Assembly (NCBI RefSeq): GCF_023715845.1
Contig: NZ_JAMBOR010000011.1
Location: forward strand, 1-64,000
Direction: 5' to 3'
From: Fictibacillus phosphorivorans
GTDB taxonomy: Bacteria > Bacillota > Bacilli > Bacillales > Fictibacillaceae
Length of the DNA: 64,000 bases
A model generated the notes under the pieces. That model was given only the letters and a program-made list of their open reading frames with translations. It was not told the DNA's origin and did not search any database. Within the stretch, counting starts at the first letter, position 1. The number at the start of each line of letters is the position of its first letter. The translations under genes were made by a program, and so were the position numbers. This document shows, one piece after another, positions 33,960-42,779 of this stretch.

Positions 33960-34694
33960 TTAAAGAATGGAACTTAAGAAGTCTTTTGTTCGTTCCTCTT
34001 TTGGATGATTAAACAGTTCAGATGGTATTCCTCTTTCCCAAATTTGACCGTCATGCATGTAAACCACTTCATCCGCTACTTCTTTGGCAAAGCCCATCTC
34101 ATGAGTCACAACAACCATTGTCATTCCTTCTTGAGCAAGTTCTTTCATCGTAGCTAATACTTCACCGACTAGTTCAGGGTCTAGAGCTGATGTTGGTTCG
34201 TCAAATAGCATGATGTCGGGTTTCATGGCAAGTGCTCTAGCAATAGCTACCCGCTGCTTCTGCCCCCCGGACAGCTTAGCAGGATAGACATCTGCTTTAT
34301 CCGATAAACCTACTTTACCAAGCAAGTTTCTGGCATTTTTTTCAGCTTCTTTCTTATCTTCATTTTTCACCATAATTGGCGCTTCCATTACGTTTTCAAG
34401 GACGGTTTTATGAGGAAAAAGGTTGAAATGTTGAAATACCATTCCTACTTTTTGGCGTACCTCATTTAAATTATGTGTTTTCGGATCAATTTCTTCTCCT
34501 TCGATCACAATTTTACCGCCGTTCTTAATTTCCAAAAAGTTAATACAACGTAATAGCGTACTTTTCCCGGATCCACTAGCACCGATCAATACGACAACAT
34601 CACTCTCATTAACATGTAGATTAACTTCTTTTAAAACTTCTAAGTCACCGAAGCTCTTTTTTAGGTTCTCGATTCGAATCATTTCTCTTTTCAT
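33960..34694 (-). CDS. Polar amino-acid ABC transporter, ATP-binding protein
   Basis: The 244-residue ATPase has Walker [21 protein letters not shown]-loop [17 protein letters not shown], signature [17 protein letters not shown], Walker [15 protein letters not shown] and the switch His in [13 protein letters not shown]. This is the GlnQ/ArtP class. It is the last gene of binding protein, permease, ATPase. The specific amino acid is not evident. Confidence 0.94.
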   Translation of the reverse strand: MKREMIRIENLKKSFGDLEVLKEVNLHVNESDVVVLIGASGSGKSTLLRCINFLEIKNGGKIVIEGEEIDPKTHNLNEVRQKVGMVFQHFNLFPHKTVLENVMEAPIMVKNEDKKEAEKNARNLLGKVGLSDKADVYPAKLSGGQKQRVAIARALAMKPDIMLFDEPTSALDPELVGEVLATMKELAQEGMTMVVVTHEMGFAKEVADEVVYMHDGQIWERGIPSELFNHPKEERTKDFLSSIL

Positions 34695-34705
34695 ATTGTC
34701 TCCTC

Positions 34706-35365
34706 CTATTCCCCAGCTGAAAGTTTCTTTTCCAACATATTAACGAGAAGAGTGAAAAGAAGGACTAGGACTAGATAATATAAACCAACAATGATTAAAT
34801 AAGTCATCTCATCAAACGTTCTCGACCCTTGTGTAGTCGCAATACTGAATAGCTCAGATAGAGCGATAAACGAAGCCAAGGAAGAATCTTTAAGTCCGAT
34901 GATGAATTGATTTCCAAGAGGAGGAAGTGCACGTTTGAAGGCTTGCGGCAAAATGATTCTGCGCATTGTTAAACCATACGGCATTCCTAAAGAACGGCCG
35001 GCTTCCATCTGTCCTTTGTCTACAGATTGGATTGATCCTCTGAATATCTCTGCTATATAAGCACCATTATGCATAGCCAGACCAAAAGCTGCCGACCAGA
35101 ATGCGGAAATTCCTAGTTCAGCTAAACCAAAATAAAAAATAAAGATCTGTACGATTAGTGGTGTTCCGCGGATTAGTGCGATATAAATGTTCGCGATCCA
35201 ATTGAGTACCTTGATTCCTGATATTTTAAATAGAGCAAAAATGAGTCCGATTCCAGTTCCAATCAGGATGGAAATAACGGTTAGTTTTAAAGTTATCCAT
35301 AGCCCCTTCATGAAGAGAGGATAGCTTTCTATTAGAACATCTAGAATATGTGCTATATCAAACAT
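34706..35365 (-). CDS. Polar amino-acid ABC transporter, permease
   Basis: The 219-residue protein has five helices. The N-terminal family segment is [20 protein letters not shown], and the cytoplasmic coupling loop is [21 protein letters not shown] second family mark is [19 protein letters not shown]. The ATG follows GGGGAGAAAACTGC. It lies 11 bp upstream of the ATPase gene; a terminator hairpin separates it from the binding protein gene, so the membrane parts are probably made in smaller amounts. Confidence 0.94.
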   Translation of the reverse strand: MFDIAHILDVLIESYPLFMKGLWITLKLTVISILIGTGIGLIFALFKISGIKVLNWIANIYIALIRGTPLIVQIFIFYFGLAELGISAFWSAAFGLAMHNGAYIAEIFRGSIQSVDKGQMEAGRSLGMPYGLTMRRIILPQAFKRALPPLGNQFIIGLKDSSLASFIALSELFSIATTQGSRTFDEMTYLIIVGLYYLVLVLLFTLLVNMLEKKLSAGE

Positions 35366-35401
35366 GCAGTTTTCTCCCCTTCTTATCTCTATTCTCTTTT
35401 A

Positions 35402-35438
35402 AAAGAAAACCGTCCTGCACTATTGTCATGCGGACGGC
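35402..35438 (-). terminator. Intra-operon terminator
   Basis: The minus-strand stem GCCGTCCGCA/TGCAGGACGG(T) with a mismatch is followed by TTTT. It lies between the binding protein and permease genes and probably lowers downstream expression by partial termination. Confidence 0.75.
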
Positions 35439-35447
35439 TCACATAGG

Positions 35448-36233
35448 TTATTCAGGCTTTTGTGTGATATCAGCACCGACGTATTTCTCACTAAGCTTTT
35501 TAAGCTCTCCATTTTCTTTGAGCTTCTTTAACGCTTTATCAATAGCTTTTAAGAGTTCTTTATCTTCTTTTTTAACAGCAATCGCTTGTTCACTTGTTCC
35601 TAACTGTTCTTTCTCTACGATTTTAAATCCTTTTTCAATCGCTTGTTTACCCGTAACTGCATCCGTAATTACGGCATCATGTTTTCCTTCACTCAATGCA
35701 CGTAATGCGGTTGCATCACTATCATAGTTTTTAATCTGATTTGTAAAATCCTGCGCAGATTTTTCATAGGTAGAACCTTTTGAAACAGCAACTTCTTTTC
35801 CTTTTAAATCTTCTTTCGTCTTAATATCACTGTCCGGTCTCGTAAAAATGACAGGACCTGAATAATAATATGGCTCGCTGAAATTCACTGCTTTTTTACG
35901 TTCGTCAGTGATTGTATGACTCGCCACTGCTGCGTCAAAACGATCTGCCTTTATTGCAGAAACAGCACCATGAAACTTGAACTTTTCAGGAACAGCCTTT
36001 AATCCTAGTTCCTTAGCAACTGCTTTACCTACTGCAACATCAAATCCGGTTAATTCACCGTTCTTATCAACTGAACTGAATGGAGGAAACTCTCCCGATA
36101 CAATAAAATTAAATTCTCCTTCATTCTTCAACTCTGGGCCACCGTCACTTGATTCACCGCTGCCGCATGCAGCCAGTACCATCATTGAAAAAATGACTGC
36201 TAAAATACTAATTTTCTTTTTGATATCTTTCAT
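35448..36233 (-). CDS. Amino-acid-binding lipoprotein of the ABC transporter
   Basis: The 261-residue protein has a lipoprotein signal (ISILAVIFSMMVLAACGSG) with lipobox Leu-Ala-Ala-Cys. The solute-binding domain of the polar amino-acid type follows: VSGEFPPFSSVDKNGELTGF then DVAVGKAVAKELGLKAV, AAVASHTITDERKKAVNFSE and LKGKEVAVSKGSTYE. The ATG at 36233 is placed after AAGGAGGATAAGA; a longer frame would put residues before the signal. The exact ligand (arginine, glutamine, histidine, cystine) is not evident. Confidence 0.92.
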   Translation of the reverse strand: MKDIKKKISILAVIFSMMVLAACGSGESSDGGPELKNEGEFNFIVSGEFPPFSSVDKNGELTGFDVAVGKAVAKELGLKAVPEKFKFHGAVSAIKADRFDAAVASHTITDERKKAVNFSEPYYYSGPVIFTRPDSDIKTKEDLKGKEVAVSKGSTYEKSAQDFTNQIKNYDSDATALRALSEGKHDAVITDAVTGKQAIEKGFKIVEKEQLGTSEQAIAVKKEDKELLKAIDKALKKLKENGELKKLSEKYVGADITQKPE

Positions 36234-36408
36234 TCTTATCCTCCTTGAAATCCCGTTTAATAGGTTGCCCCTACATGACAATGGTAGCATGAAAAGTGAT
36301 ATTTCTCAATTTTCCGCAAATTTACAGCGATAATAATGTAATTCCTCCCAAGCTCCTATGCGTTATTTACCCATTTCAAAATAGACTTAAACACCTAGTT
36401 AGCAAGCA

Positions 36409-36447
36409 AAAAAACCGCTCTTAGCCTCGGCTGAAGAGCGGTTTTTT
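36409..36447 (-). terminator. Terminator of the kinase fragment
   Basis: AAACCGCTCTT/AAGAGCGGTTT stem with A and T runs; it can act in both directions. Confidence 0.88.
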
Positions 36448-36719
36448 TATGGTAATAGTTTAGTAGGCAGCAAAACTGTGACGGTAGTGCCAAAGTCCAG
36501 CATACTTTCAAATGTGATATTCCCCTGATGGTTCTCGATTATTTTTAAGCTTACCATCAACCCTAAACCAATTCCTTTTTCTTTATTTGAATAAAAGGGT
36601 TCTCCTAATCTTGCAAGTCGCTCTTCACTGATTCCAGCTCCTTCGTCTGTTACTTTTACAAATACATAACCCTCATCAAACGTTCCGGTTTCAATCGTAA
36701 TTGTTCCACTATGCGACAT
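36447..36719 (-). pseudogene. Histidine kinase ATPase-domain fragment
   Basis: The 90 residues are only the C-terminal half of a kinase ATPase domain: G1 box VTDEGAGISEERLARLGEPF, then YSNKEKGIGLGLMVSLKIIE (G2) and DFGTTVTVLLP. The N box, the phosphorylated His domain and any sensor are missing. The fragment starts at MSHSGTITIE, which normally follows an 'NAIEA' segment that is absent; upstream sequence is A+T-rich non-coding. The pattern is closest to sporulation-type kinases (KinA-E, YkrQ-like). It is most likely a remnant, though the terminator behind it is intact. Confidence 0.8.
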
Positions 36720-36805
36720 AGATTTACAAGAATTGTATTTTCTCTATTCTTCTATTAAATACAATTAAATTTCAAGTATTATTTTTGTAGTTCTGATTTG
36801 TTTTA

Positions 36806-36833
36806 TTGAAATAGAGGTAAAAGCAAGTATAGT
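36806..36833 (+). promoter_or_regulatory. Probable sigma-A promoter
   Basis: TTGAAA and TATAGT separated by 16 bp, upstream of the gene at 36909. A six-codon frame with a ribosome binding site (MKYIRS, ATG at 36856) lies in the leader. Confidence 0.5.
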
Positions 36834-36908
36834 GTTATTTAAGAAGGGATTCGGTATGAAATACATAAGAAGTTAATAGTTTAATAAAAACGGCTTAATG
36901 GAGGTTTT

Positions 36909-37262
36909 ATGATGTTCCTTTTTACTATTATTTGTTTAACAGCTTTTTATCTATTGACCAGAGAAGACACATTACGGTTTAAACAGATCACCTGGTCAGC
37001 CTATGGGGTCATCGATGTAACCTTTTTAATAGGATTTCTTTCGATACAACCAGACACTCCTACATACGTATTCTGGATACAGTTATTCTTTCTTCTCCTT
37101 TCAGCACCTGTCTTGATCCTCGTAGTACGAAAGCTTTGGGAGCAAAACAAAAACATGCCTGCGTGGGTTAAGTACACCGTTTCTATACCTGTATCTCTTC
37201 TTTTCGTTGTAACCCTGTGGTTCTGTTGGCACATCTTTCCGATCGTTATGTATATTTTTTAA
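36909..37262 (+). CDS. Small hypothetical membrane protein, 117 residues
   Basis: The double ATG follows GGAGGTTTT. Four hydrophobic segments are seen: LFTIICLTAFYLL, TWSAYGVIDVTFLIGFLSIQ, VFWIQLFFLLLSAPVLILVV and VSIPVSLLFVVTLWFCWHIF. Short charged loops include RKLWEQNKNMPAWVKY. I do not recognise a family. A promoter-like sequence and a terminator frame it as a single-gene unit. Confidence 0.68.
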   Translation: MMFLFTIICLTAFYLLTREDTLRFKQITWSAYGVIDVTFLIGFLSIQPDTPTYVFWIQLFFLLLSAPVLILVVRKLWEQNKNMPAWVKYTVSIPVSLLFVVTLWFCWHIFPIVMYIF

Positions 37263-37318
37263 ACTTGGTTGGTAATTGCATTTGAAGGATATTAAGCTGA
37301 TGTATAGAGGCAGATAAA

Positions 37319-37357
37319 CAAGCACCTGATGGATTACTAATCCATCAGGTGCTTTTA
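37319..37357 (+). terminator. Terminator
   Basis: A perfect 13-bp stem (37321-37333 with 37341-37353) followed by TTTT. Confidence 0.9.
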
Positions 37358-37402
37358 TCGTTTTGATATCTAGATAGTGTGCGCTCCAAATGCACAAAAT
37401 GG

Positions 37403-37663
37403 TTATTTGTCTTTGTCTGGGGTCTGTCCCCCCTGCATCAGTGAGAGGACTTCTTTGACGATGGTGTTGATCTTTTGGTCGATGAAGTCGCTTCCGAAGG
37501 TTTCTTTTGCTTCCTTAATAGCCGCGATGACCTCTTCCTCATATTCAATAAGTTCTTCATCATCTTCTGCTTCATTATATAAGTCAATCATGCTGTCGAG
37601 CCCTTCTTGCATTCGATCGATGGCATCACTGTATTTTTCTCGGTCTTCTTTATTATATTTCAC
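37403..37663 (-). CDS. mstX: Mistic, membrane-integrating protein
   Basis: The 86-residue protein matches the core of B. subtilis Mistic: SDAIDRMQEGLDSMIDLYNE corresponds to STAIDRMNEGLDAFIQLYNE, and the end FIDQKINTIVKEVLSLM to the Mistic C-terminal helix. Four amphipathic, strongly acidic helices are expected. Mistic inserts at the membrane without the translocon and affects the YugO potassium channel and biofilm formation in B. subtilis. The GTG at 37663 gives the short form known from other Bacilli; the frame is open to 37708. Unlike B. subtilis it is on the opposite strand and 2.3 kb away from yugO. Confidence 0.85.
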   Translation of the reverse strand: MKYNKEDREKYSDAIDRMQEGLDSMIDLYNEAEDDEELIEYEEEVIAAIKEAKETFGSDFIDQKINTIVKEVLSLMQGGQTPDKDK

Positions 37664-37840
37664 GTTTATCACCCACTCATCAGTTTCTCCATCTCTTATT
37701 ACTATCAAACTCCTAATATTTGAGAGACGTGACTTTTTTCTCTATTTTTTCTCGCAAAAGTATACTATAATAATTTGGTTATTATTATCTTGAAATATAT
37801 TATTTTACATAAATAAAATGTAAAGGAAGGAGGGGCAAAG

Positions 37841-38269
37841 TTGATTCGCCGATGGTTTACCAAAAAGCAGAAATCCCCGCAGCCTATACAGGACGTTCAC
37901 ACCGCTGAAGTAGCGGCAGGTTTATGCACAAAAGCTGCAAACCCAGACCCTGTTAGTGAGATCACTCATTTTAAAAGCAGATTAAAGGATTTCGGTATTG
38001 AATTTAGCCAGTTAGCAGTTAGTACACCTAAAGAAACTGAAAATAGGCTTCAAGCGATTCAAGTCGCAGAAGAAATCGCAGCAGATCCTGAAATGAGAAA
38101 CTACTTTTTAACATGGAAACGTTTGCCCCTACTTCATGATGAGCAATCACAAGTTCAAAAACTCACCATGAAAAGGCAGCGTGAATACATAACCGCACTA
38201 ACCTTAATTTTCATTGAAAATTACCAAGTGTTAATGCAATATGTGCCAGGCACGGGAGGAAAACACTAA
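37841..38269 (+). CDS. SigI-type protein lacking the sigma-2 domain
   Basis: The 142-residue protein corresponds to the C-terminal part of sigma factor SigI only. EITHFKSRLKDFGIEFSQLA matches the SigI segment EILYFQKQLKDYGLSFKELL, and LTMKRQREYITALTLIFIEN matches the final helix-turn-helix region. A complete SigI is about 250 residues and starts with the sigma-2 domain, which binds core polymerase and the -10 element. Here that half is replaced by about 40 residues of low similarity (RRWFTKKQKSPQPIQ). The start is TTG with a strong AAGGAGGGG. The stop overlaps the rsgI start by one base. It may be a titration partner for RsgI, a split sigma factor, or a decaying one. Confidence 0.75.
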   Translation: MIRRWFTKKQKSPQPIQDVHTAEVAAGLCTKAANPDPVSEITHFKSRLKDFGIEFSQLAVSTPKETENRLQAIQVAEEIAADPEMRNYFLTWKRLPLLHDEQSQVQKLTMKRQREYITALTLIFIENYQVLMQYVPGTGGKH

Positions 38270-39825
38270 TGAACAAAGCGATTATTGTAGAAGTGAACAG
38301 CCGCCACCTCATTGTTCTGGCTGAAGGCGGAGAATTCAAAAAAATCAAGAATACGAATCAAAATTATACAGTCGGTCAAGAGATCTCAATTCCTGTTTTA
38401 CAAGAGGAGAAAAGTTCTTTCTTCTCTGTATTTATTAATTGGAAAACGGTAACCGCAACTGCTTTAGCCATCTTCTTATTATTCTTCCAAGTATTTTCTC
38501 CTTTACCAGGATCAGGAGCATATGCTTATGTAGGAATGGAAATGGACCCAAGCCTCGAACTTGAAATAAACGAAGCCATGAAGGTTCTTGATATTTCTAC
38601 CTACAATGAACAAGGTAAAAATGTTCTTGAACACATGGGTGAATGGAAGAATAAAGAGATTGGCTATGTGACCAACCTTATCTTTGAAGCTTGTGAAAAC
38701 CTCGGCTATCTAAAAGCACAAGAGGAAGTTCTTATCACAACAACTCTTTCTGAAGATATTCCAGAGGATAAGGAAAAGGAAATGAAAAAACGAGTCAATG
38801 AAGTCATGAACGTTACAGCAAAAAAGAAATCCGTTGAAATGACAACAATCGTTATGAGTTCAGAGGAACGTAAAAAAGCAAAAAAAATGAATATCTCACC
38901 AGGCCGTTATGCTATTTATACAGCAGCAAAGAAGTCTGGCATTAAAATCAGTGCAAAAGAGGTATCCACTAAAACCATAAAAGAAATCTCTGAAAAGGTT
39001 GGACCGATCAAGGAACTCTTAGAAGAAAACGCTGAAACGATTACAGCTTCAACTCACACTGAAGAAATCAATCAAGTATACGAACCGCTACTTCCTATTC
39101 TAGATGACAAGAAAGAAGCGAAAGCAGAAAAAGAAACGTCTGTTTTACCGGTACAGGAAAAAGAAAAGACCATCCGTAAAGATCAGTCATCAGCAAAACC
39201 TCAGAATGCTCGTTCTGTTGTTGCAGCGGAACCTAAAAAAGAAAAACAAGCTCAAGAACCTGCTAAACAAGATCCTGCAAAAAAGGAAGAAAAGCCAAAG
39301 AATCCACCGTTAACGGCAACAGCACCTGGAAAAGAAAACACCGTACAGCGACCGGTTGCACCTAAAGATGTTCCTCCGGCAGCTGTACTTCCAAAACAGG
39401 AAAAACCAGTTGTTGAAGAAAAGCCACATAAGGAAAAACCTAAAGAAGAGAAACCGGTTGAAGAAAAGCCTAAAGCTGAGCCGCAGCCATCTGAGCCAAA
39501 AGAAACTGTTCCTGAGAAACCAGAACCAACAACAAAACCAGGAACAACAGAATGGATCTATATTGAAATCGTCCTTGATAACTTGGTGATTACAGTAAGG
39601 ATCAAAAGTGATGCTCATGTAGTAAAAGACGAGATAAAGAAAGAAATTTTAGCTATTATTAATCAAAATCATTTAGCACTACAAAATCATCCTTTGATCG
39701 CTTCCACTGAGGAAGTAAAAAATTCATCCATCAACGATCAAACGATTACGAAGACCGCTTCAGAGGAAAAACAAACTGAATCAGAAGAAGCCATTTCTGA
39801 TTGCACTTTCCATAAAGCATCGTAA
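38269..39825 (+). CDS. rsgI: Anti-sigma-I factor RsgI
   Basis: Residues 1-50 form the cytoplasmic RsgI anti-sigma domain (KAIIVEVNSRHLIVLAEGGE). One membrane helix follows (about 58-78) and then the extracellular periplasmic-type domain GAYAYVGMEMDPSLELEINE. In that domain the usual Asn-Pro autocleavage pair is Asp93-Pro94. Residues about 270-425 are a low-complexity wall-spanning region of Lys, Glu and Pro (KEKPKEEKPVEEKPK). The C-terminus (WIYIEIVLDNLVITVRIKSD) is not a carbohydrate-binding domain that I recognise. It is translationally coupled to the SigI-like gene. A terminator follows. Confidence 0.88.
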   Translation: MNKAIIVEVNSRHLIVLAEGGEFKKIKNTNQNYTVGQEISIPVLQEEKSSFFSVFINWKTVTATALAIFLLFFQVFSPLPGSGAYAYVGMEMDPSLELEINEAMKVLDISTYNEQGKNVLEHMGEWKNKEIGYVTNLIFEACENLGYLKAQEEVLITTTLSEDIPEDKEKEMKKRVNEVMNVTAKKKSVEMTTIVMSSEERKKAKKMNISPGRYAIYTAAKKSGIKISAKEVSTKTIKEISEKVGPIKELLEENAETITASTHTEEINQVYEPLLPILDDKKEAKAEKETSVLPVQEKEKTIRKDQSSAKPQNARSVVAAEPKKEKQAQEPAKQDPAKKEEKPKNPPLTATAPGKENTVQRPVAPKDVPPAAVLPKQEKPVVEEKPHKEKPKEEKPVEEKPKAEPQPSEPKETVPEKPEPTTKPGTTEWIYIEIVLDNLVITVRIKSDAHVVKDEIKKEILAIINQNHLALQNHPLIASTEEVKNSSINDQTITKTASEEKQTESEEAISDCTFHKAS

Positions 39826-39829
39826 TGAA

Positions 39830-39867
39830 AGAAAACTCCGGATCATCTCCGGAGTTTTCTTTTTTTC
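39830..39867 (+). terminator. Terminator of sigI-rsgI
   Basis: The stem GAAAACTCCGG/CCGGAGTTTTC with 7-nt loop is followed by eight T residues. Confidence 0.93.
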
Positions 39868-39929
39868 CGTTGGATTATTCGTATAAGGCTCTCCATATTG
39901 GCAATAGTGATAATAGAAGGAGGGTGCAC

Positions 39930-40703
39930 ATGCCCAAAATGTATCAGACCTATTTAAGACTGCCTATGTTGGTTCGATTAGTCATCATACTGATGCTGAT
40001 CTTATATTTGAGCGCAATCTTAGCCCACTTCTTAGAAAAAGAGACTTTCCCAACCATTTTTGAAGGCTTTTATTGGGCTGTTATGACTGCAGGAACAGTA
40101 GGTTATGGCGATTATACTCCCCATTCATCAGTCGTAAGAGTGCTTTCGATATTTCTTGTGTTTACAGGCGGGTCCTTTTTAGCTTTCACGACTGTACACT
40201 TTGCAAGTGCTGTCGTAAAAAAAGAAAATCGTTATTTTGAGGGGAAAAATATGACTAAAAGTAAAAACCATTATATCGTTGTTGGATGGAACGAACGTGC
40301 ACGGAATACGATCTATGCCCTTTTGGAGAATAATGAAATGAATGAAGTGGTTTTAATGGATGACTCCTTATACTCGAATCCGTTATATAAAGAAGGGGTT
40401 CATTTTATTCAAGGAAAAGCTAGTGAAGATGGTAGTTGGATGAAAGCTAATATTCAGCATGCACAGATCGTTCTTATTACGGCAGACGCTAATTTAAGAG
40501 AAAGTGATGCGGATATGAACACGATCCTATCGATTCTAACGGCCCGCGGATTAAATGAAAAAGTTCTGATTCATGCGGAAATACTAACTTCTGAACAATC
40601 ATCTAATGCAATAAGAGCGGGAGCCGATCATATCATACAAACTTCCAACCTGGCCGCTAACGAGATGGTTAATTGTTTATGTAATAAACTCATGCAAAAA
40701 TAG
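39930..40703 (+). CDS. yugO: YugO-like potassium channel
   Basis: The 257-residue protein has two membrane helices around a pore loop with the K+ filter TVGYGD at residues 56-61, followed by a cytosolic TrkA-N/RCK-type domain (NHYIVVGWNERARNTIYALL to AIRAGADHIIQTSNLAANEM). B. subtilis YugO is about 330 residues, so the regulatory part is shorter here. YugO conducts K+ and drives electrical signalling in biofilms. The ATG at 39930 lies after AAGGAGGGTGCAC; the frame continues upstream into the rsgI terminator but this is not coding. It has its own terminator. Confidence 0.88.
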   Translation: MPKMYQTYLRLPMLVRLVIILMLILYLSAILAHFLEKETFPTIFEGFYWAVMTAGTVGYGDYTPHSSVVRVLSIFLVFTGGSFLAFTTVHFASAVVKKENRYFEGKNMTKSKNHYIVVGWNERARNTIYALLENNEMNEVVLMDDSLYSNPLYKEGVHFIQGKASEDGSWMKANIQHAQIVLITADANLRESDADMNTILSILTARGLNEKVLIHAEILTSEQSSNAIRAGADHIIQTSNLAANEMVNCLCNKLMQK

Positions 40704-40731
40704 ATAGGCAAACTTTGCCCATCTATTTTTT
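40702..40731. terminator. Bidirectional terminator
   Basis: AGAT-A-GGCAAA pairs with TTTGCC-C-ATCT, followed by a T-run. It lies between the convergent yugO and yugN genes. Confidence 0.75.
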
Positions 40732-41134
40732 ACTTTAATAACTGTGCTTCCACTTTTTGAACGAGTTCTTTCGCGATGCCGATCCACTTTTTATCAATGG
40801 TAGCATCAGGATCTTGGGGCTCTGCAAATTGATTAACACTTCCAGATATATTCCCTGCCTCAGCATGATCATCCAGACCGATCTGATATTTATGGGCCAA
40901 CAAGAACGGCTCACCCATTTGAATCGTTGTATCTCTTCTATCCAACTCCCCTTCAACAGCTATAAATGGAATTCTTAGAAAGGTATAACCTACTTCATCA
41001 TCAAGTTTATAATCAAAATATCCATGGTCATAATCCCAATTGCCTCCATACGAAAAGCCCATTTTCTTAAGAACATCTTCCGCTTCATTCAAGGCAATGA
41101 ATTCATTTTCAAGTTTGCTTTTTATCGGTTTCAT
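40730..41134 (-). CDS. yugN: YugN-like protein
   Basis: The 134-residue protein matches the YugN family: KLENEFIALNEAEDVLKKMG, GGNWDYDHGYFDYKLDDEVG and TFLRIPFIAVEGELDRRDTT. It has no signal peptide or membrane helix and its function is unknown. The ATG at 41134 is 7 nt after GGAGGGTGAAT; a GTG two codons earlier is too close to the ribosome binding site. In B. subtilis yugN lies near pgi and yugO as here. Confidence 0.85.
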   Translation of the reverse strand: MKPIKSKLENEFIALNEAEDVLKKMGFSYGGNWDYDHGYFDYKLDDEVGYTFLRIPFIAVEGELDRRDTTIQMGEPFLLAHKYQIGLDDHAEAGNISGSVNQFAEPQDPDATIDKKWIGIAKELVQKVEAQLLK

Positions 41135-41244
41135 ATTCACCCTCCTTCTTTTCTAATGCTTAGCCTTTCCAAATTATAGATAGATTATAAAAAATCATCG
41201 TGTTTCTCATATATATGAGTATGAAGAAAACTCTTTTATCACAA

Positions 41245-41275
41245 CAAAAAAAGCCTGGCCGTTTGACCAGACTTT
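41245..41275 (-). terminator. Terminator of pgi
   Basis: On the minus strand AAGTCTGG/CCAGGCTT (with a mismatch) is followed by seven T residues. Confidence 0.8.
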
Positions 41276-41281
41276 TCATTC

Positions 41282-42631
41282 TTATAAACGCTTTTCGAGT
41301 TCTTCTTTTTCTTTTTCAAATCCAGGTTTACCTAATAAAGCAAACATATTTTTCTTATAAGCTTCTACACCCGGCTGGTCAAATGGATTTACACCTAAAA
41401 GATATCCGCTGATCGCACATGCTTTTTCAAAGAAATATACCATGTAGCCAAAGTGGTACGGAGACATTTCTGGAATGTTCACAATTAAGTTAGGCACTCC
41501 ACCGTCTGTATGTGCAAGCAGTGTACCTTGGAAAGCTTTCTTATTAACAAAGTCCATCGTTTGATCTGCTAGGAAGTTTAGTTTGTCCAAGTTTTGATCA
41601 TCTTCTTCAATCGATATTTCTTCACGTGCGGAATCTACATAAAGAACGGTTTCAAAAAGATCACGGCGCCCTTCTTGCACATATTGTCCCATGGAATGGA
41701 GATCTGTTGTAAAGTCAACCGATGCAGGATAGATTCCTTTGTAATCCTTCCCTTCACTCTCTCCATAAAGCTGTTTCCACCATTCAGAAACATAGTGAAG
41801 ACCCGGCTCATAGTTAACCATAAGCTCAATGGTTTTCCCTTTGTTGTATAAGGCATTTCGAACGGCAGCATATTGGTAAGCGATGTTTTCTGAAAGGTTC
41901 GGATTATTAAAATCTACAGAGGCATCTTTAGCACCTTTCATCATTTCCTCAATGTTAACTCCGCTTACAGCGATCGGTAAAAGACCAACAGCTGTTAATA
42001 CGGAATAACGTCCGCCAACATCATCGGGAATAACAAATGATTCATAACCTTCTTCGTTTGCTAATGTTTTTAATGCGCCTTTTGCTTTATCTGTCGTTGC
42101 ATAAATGCGTTTGCGAGCTTCTTCTTTTCCGTATTTTTCTTCTAGGAACTTTCTAAAGATACGGAACGCGATAGCAGGCTCTGTCGTTGTACCAGATTTA
42201 GAGATCACATTAACAGAAACATCTTTATCTTTTAGGACATCAAAAAGTTCTTTTACATAAGTAGAGGAGATGTTTTGTCCAGCAAAGAACACTTGTGGAG
42301 TCTTACGATCTTCTTTTGATAACAGGTTATAGAAAGAATGATTTAACATTTCAATCGCTGCTCGTGCTCCAAGATAAGAGCCACCGATTCCAACAACGAT
42401 CAATACATCAGAATCACTCTTGATTTTTTCAGCACTTTTAACAATTCGGCTGAACTCTTCGCGGTCATAATTCTCAGGCAGATCGACCCAACCTAAAAAG
42501 TCATTGCCTGCACCTGTCTTTTCGTGAATTGCCTCATGTGCTGATTTCACAGCTCCCGCGAGGTAATCTACTTCATGCTGCCCAATAAAAGAAAGGGCTT
42601 TGCTATAATCAAAACTAAGTTTCTTTGTCAT
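41282..42631 (-). CDS. pgi: Glucose-6-phosphate isomerase
   Basis: The enzyme interconverts glucose-6-P and fructose-6-P in glycolysis. The 449-residue length is typical for the Bacillus type. Motifs seen are [40 protein letters not shown] (a sugar-phosphate loop), [19 protein letters not shown] and the late active-site segment [16 protein letters not shown]. The ATG at 42631 lies after AGGAGGCGTACAT. A probable cre lies 78 bp upstream. Its place next to yugN and yugJ matches B. subtilis. Confidence 0.96.
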   Translation of the reverse strand: MTKKLSFDYSKALSFIGQHEVDYLAGAVKSAHEAIHEKTGAGNDFLGWVDLPENYDREEFSRIVKSAEKIKSDSDVLIVVGIGGSYLGARAAIEMLNHSFYNLLSKEDRKTPQVFFAGQNISSTYVKELFDVLKDKDVSVNVISKSGTTTEPAIAFRIFRKFLEEKYGKEEARKRIYATTDKAKGALKTLANEEGYESFVIPDDVGGRYSVLTAVGLLPIAVSGVNIEEMMKGAKDASVDFNNPNLSENIAYQYAAVRNALYNKGKTIELMVNYEPGLHYVSEWWKQLYGESEGKDYKGIYPASVDFTTDLHSMGQYVQEGRRDLFETVLYVDSAREEISIEEDDQNLDKLNFLADQTMDFVNKKAFQGTLLAHTDGGVPNLIVNIPEMSPYHFGYMVYFFEKACAISGYLLGVNPFDQPGVEAYKKNMFALLGKPGFEKEKEELEKRL

Positions 42632-42708
42632 ATGTACGCCTCCTAAAATCAATCATTTATTCTTTCACTTTATACTTAGCTACTCATCAAATCAAGAAAC
42701 CTCATCTA

Positions 42709-42722
42709 TGTAAACGGTTTCG
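42709..42722 (-). promoter_or_regulatory. Probable cre site before pgi
   Basis: The minus-strand sequence CGAAACCGTTTACA matches 13 of 14 positions of the CcpA consensus TGWNANCGNTNWCA. Its position, 78 bp before the start codon, is upstream of or within the promoter region, so either activation or repression is possible. Confidence 0.5.
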
Positions 42723-42779
42723 TTATAAAAGACGAAATATTCTATACTTTTATACGGATATTTTTTAGTTGTTTTGCTG

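Noticed and set aside
39104-39618. Lys/Phe-rich ORFs on both strands within rsgI
   Set aside because: They are alternative frames of the low-complexity Lys-Glu-Pro region of rsgI.
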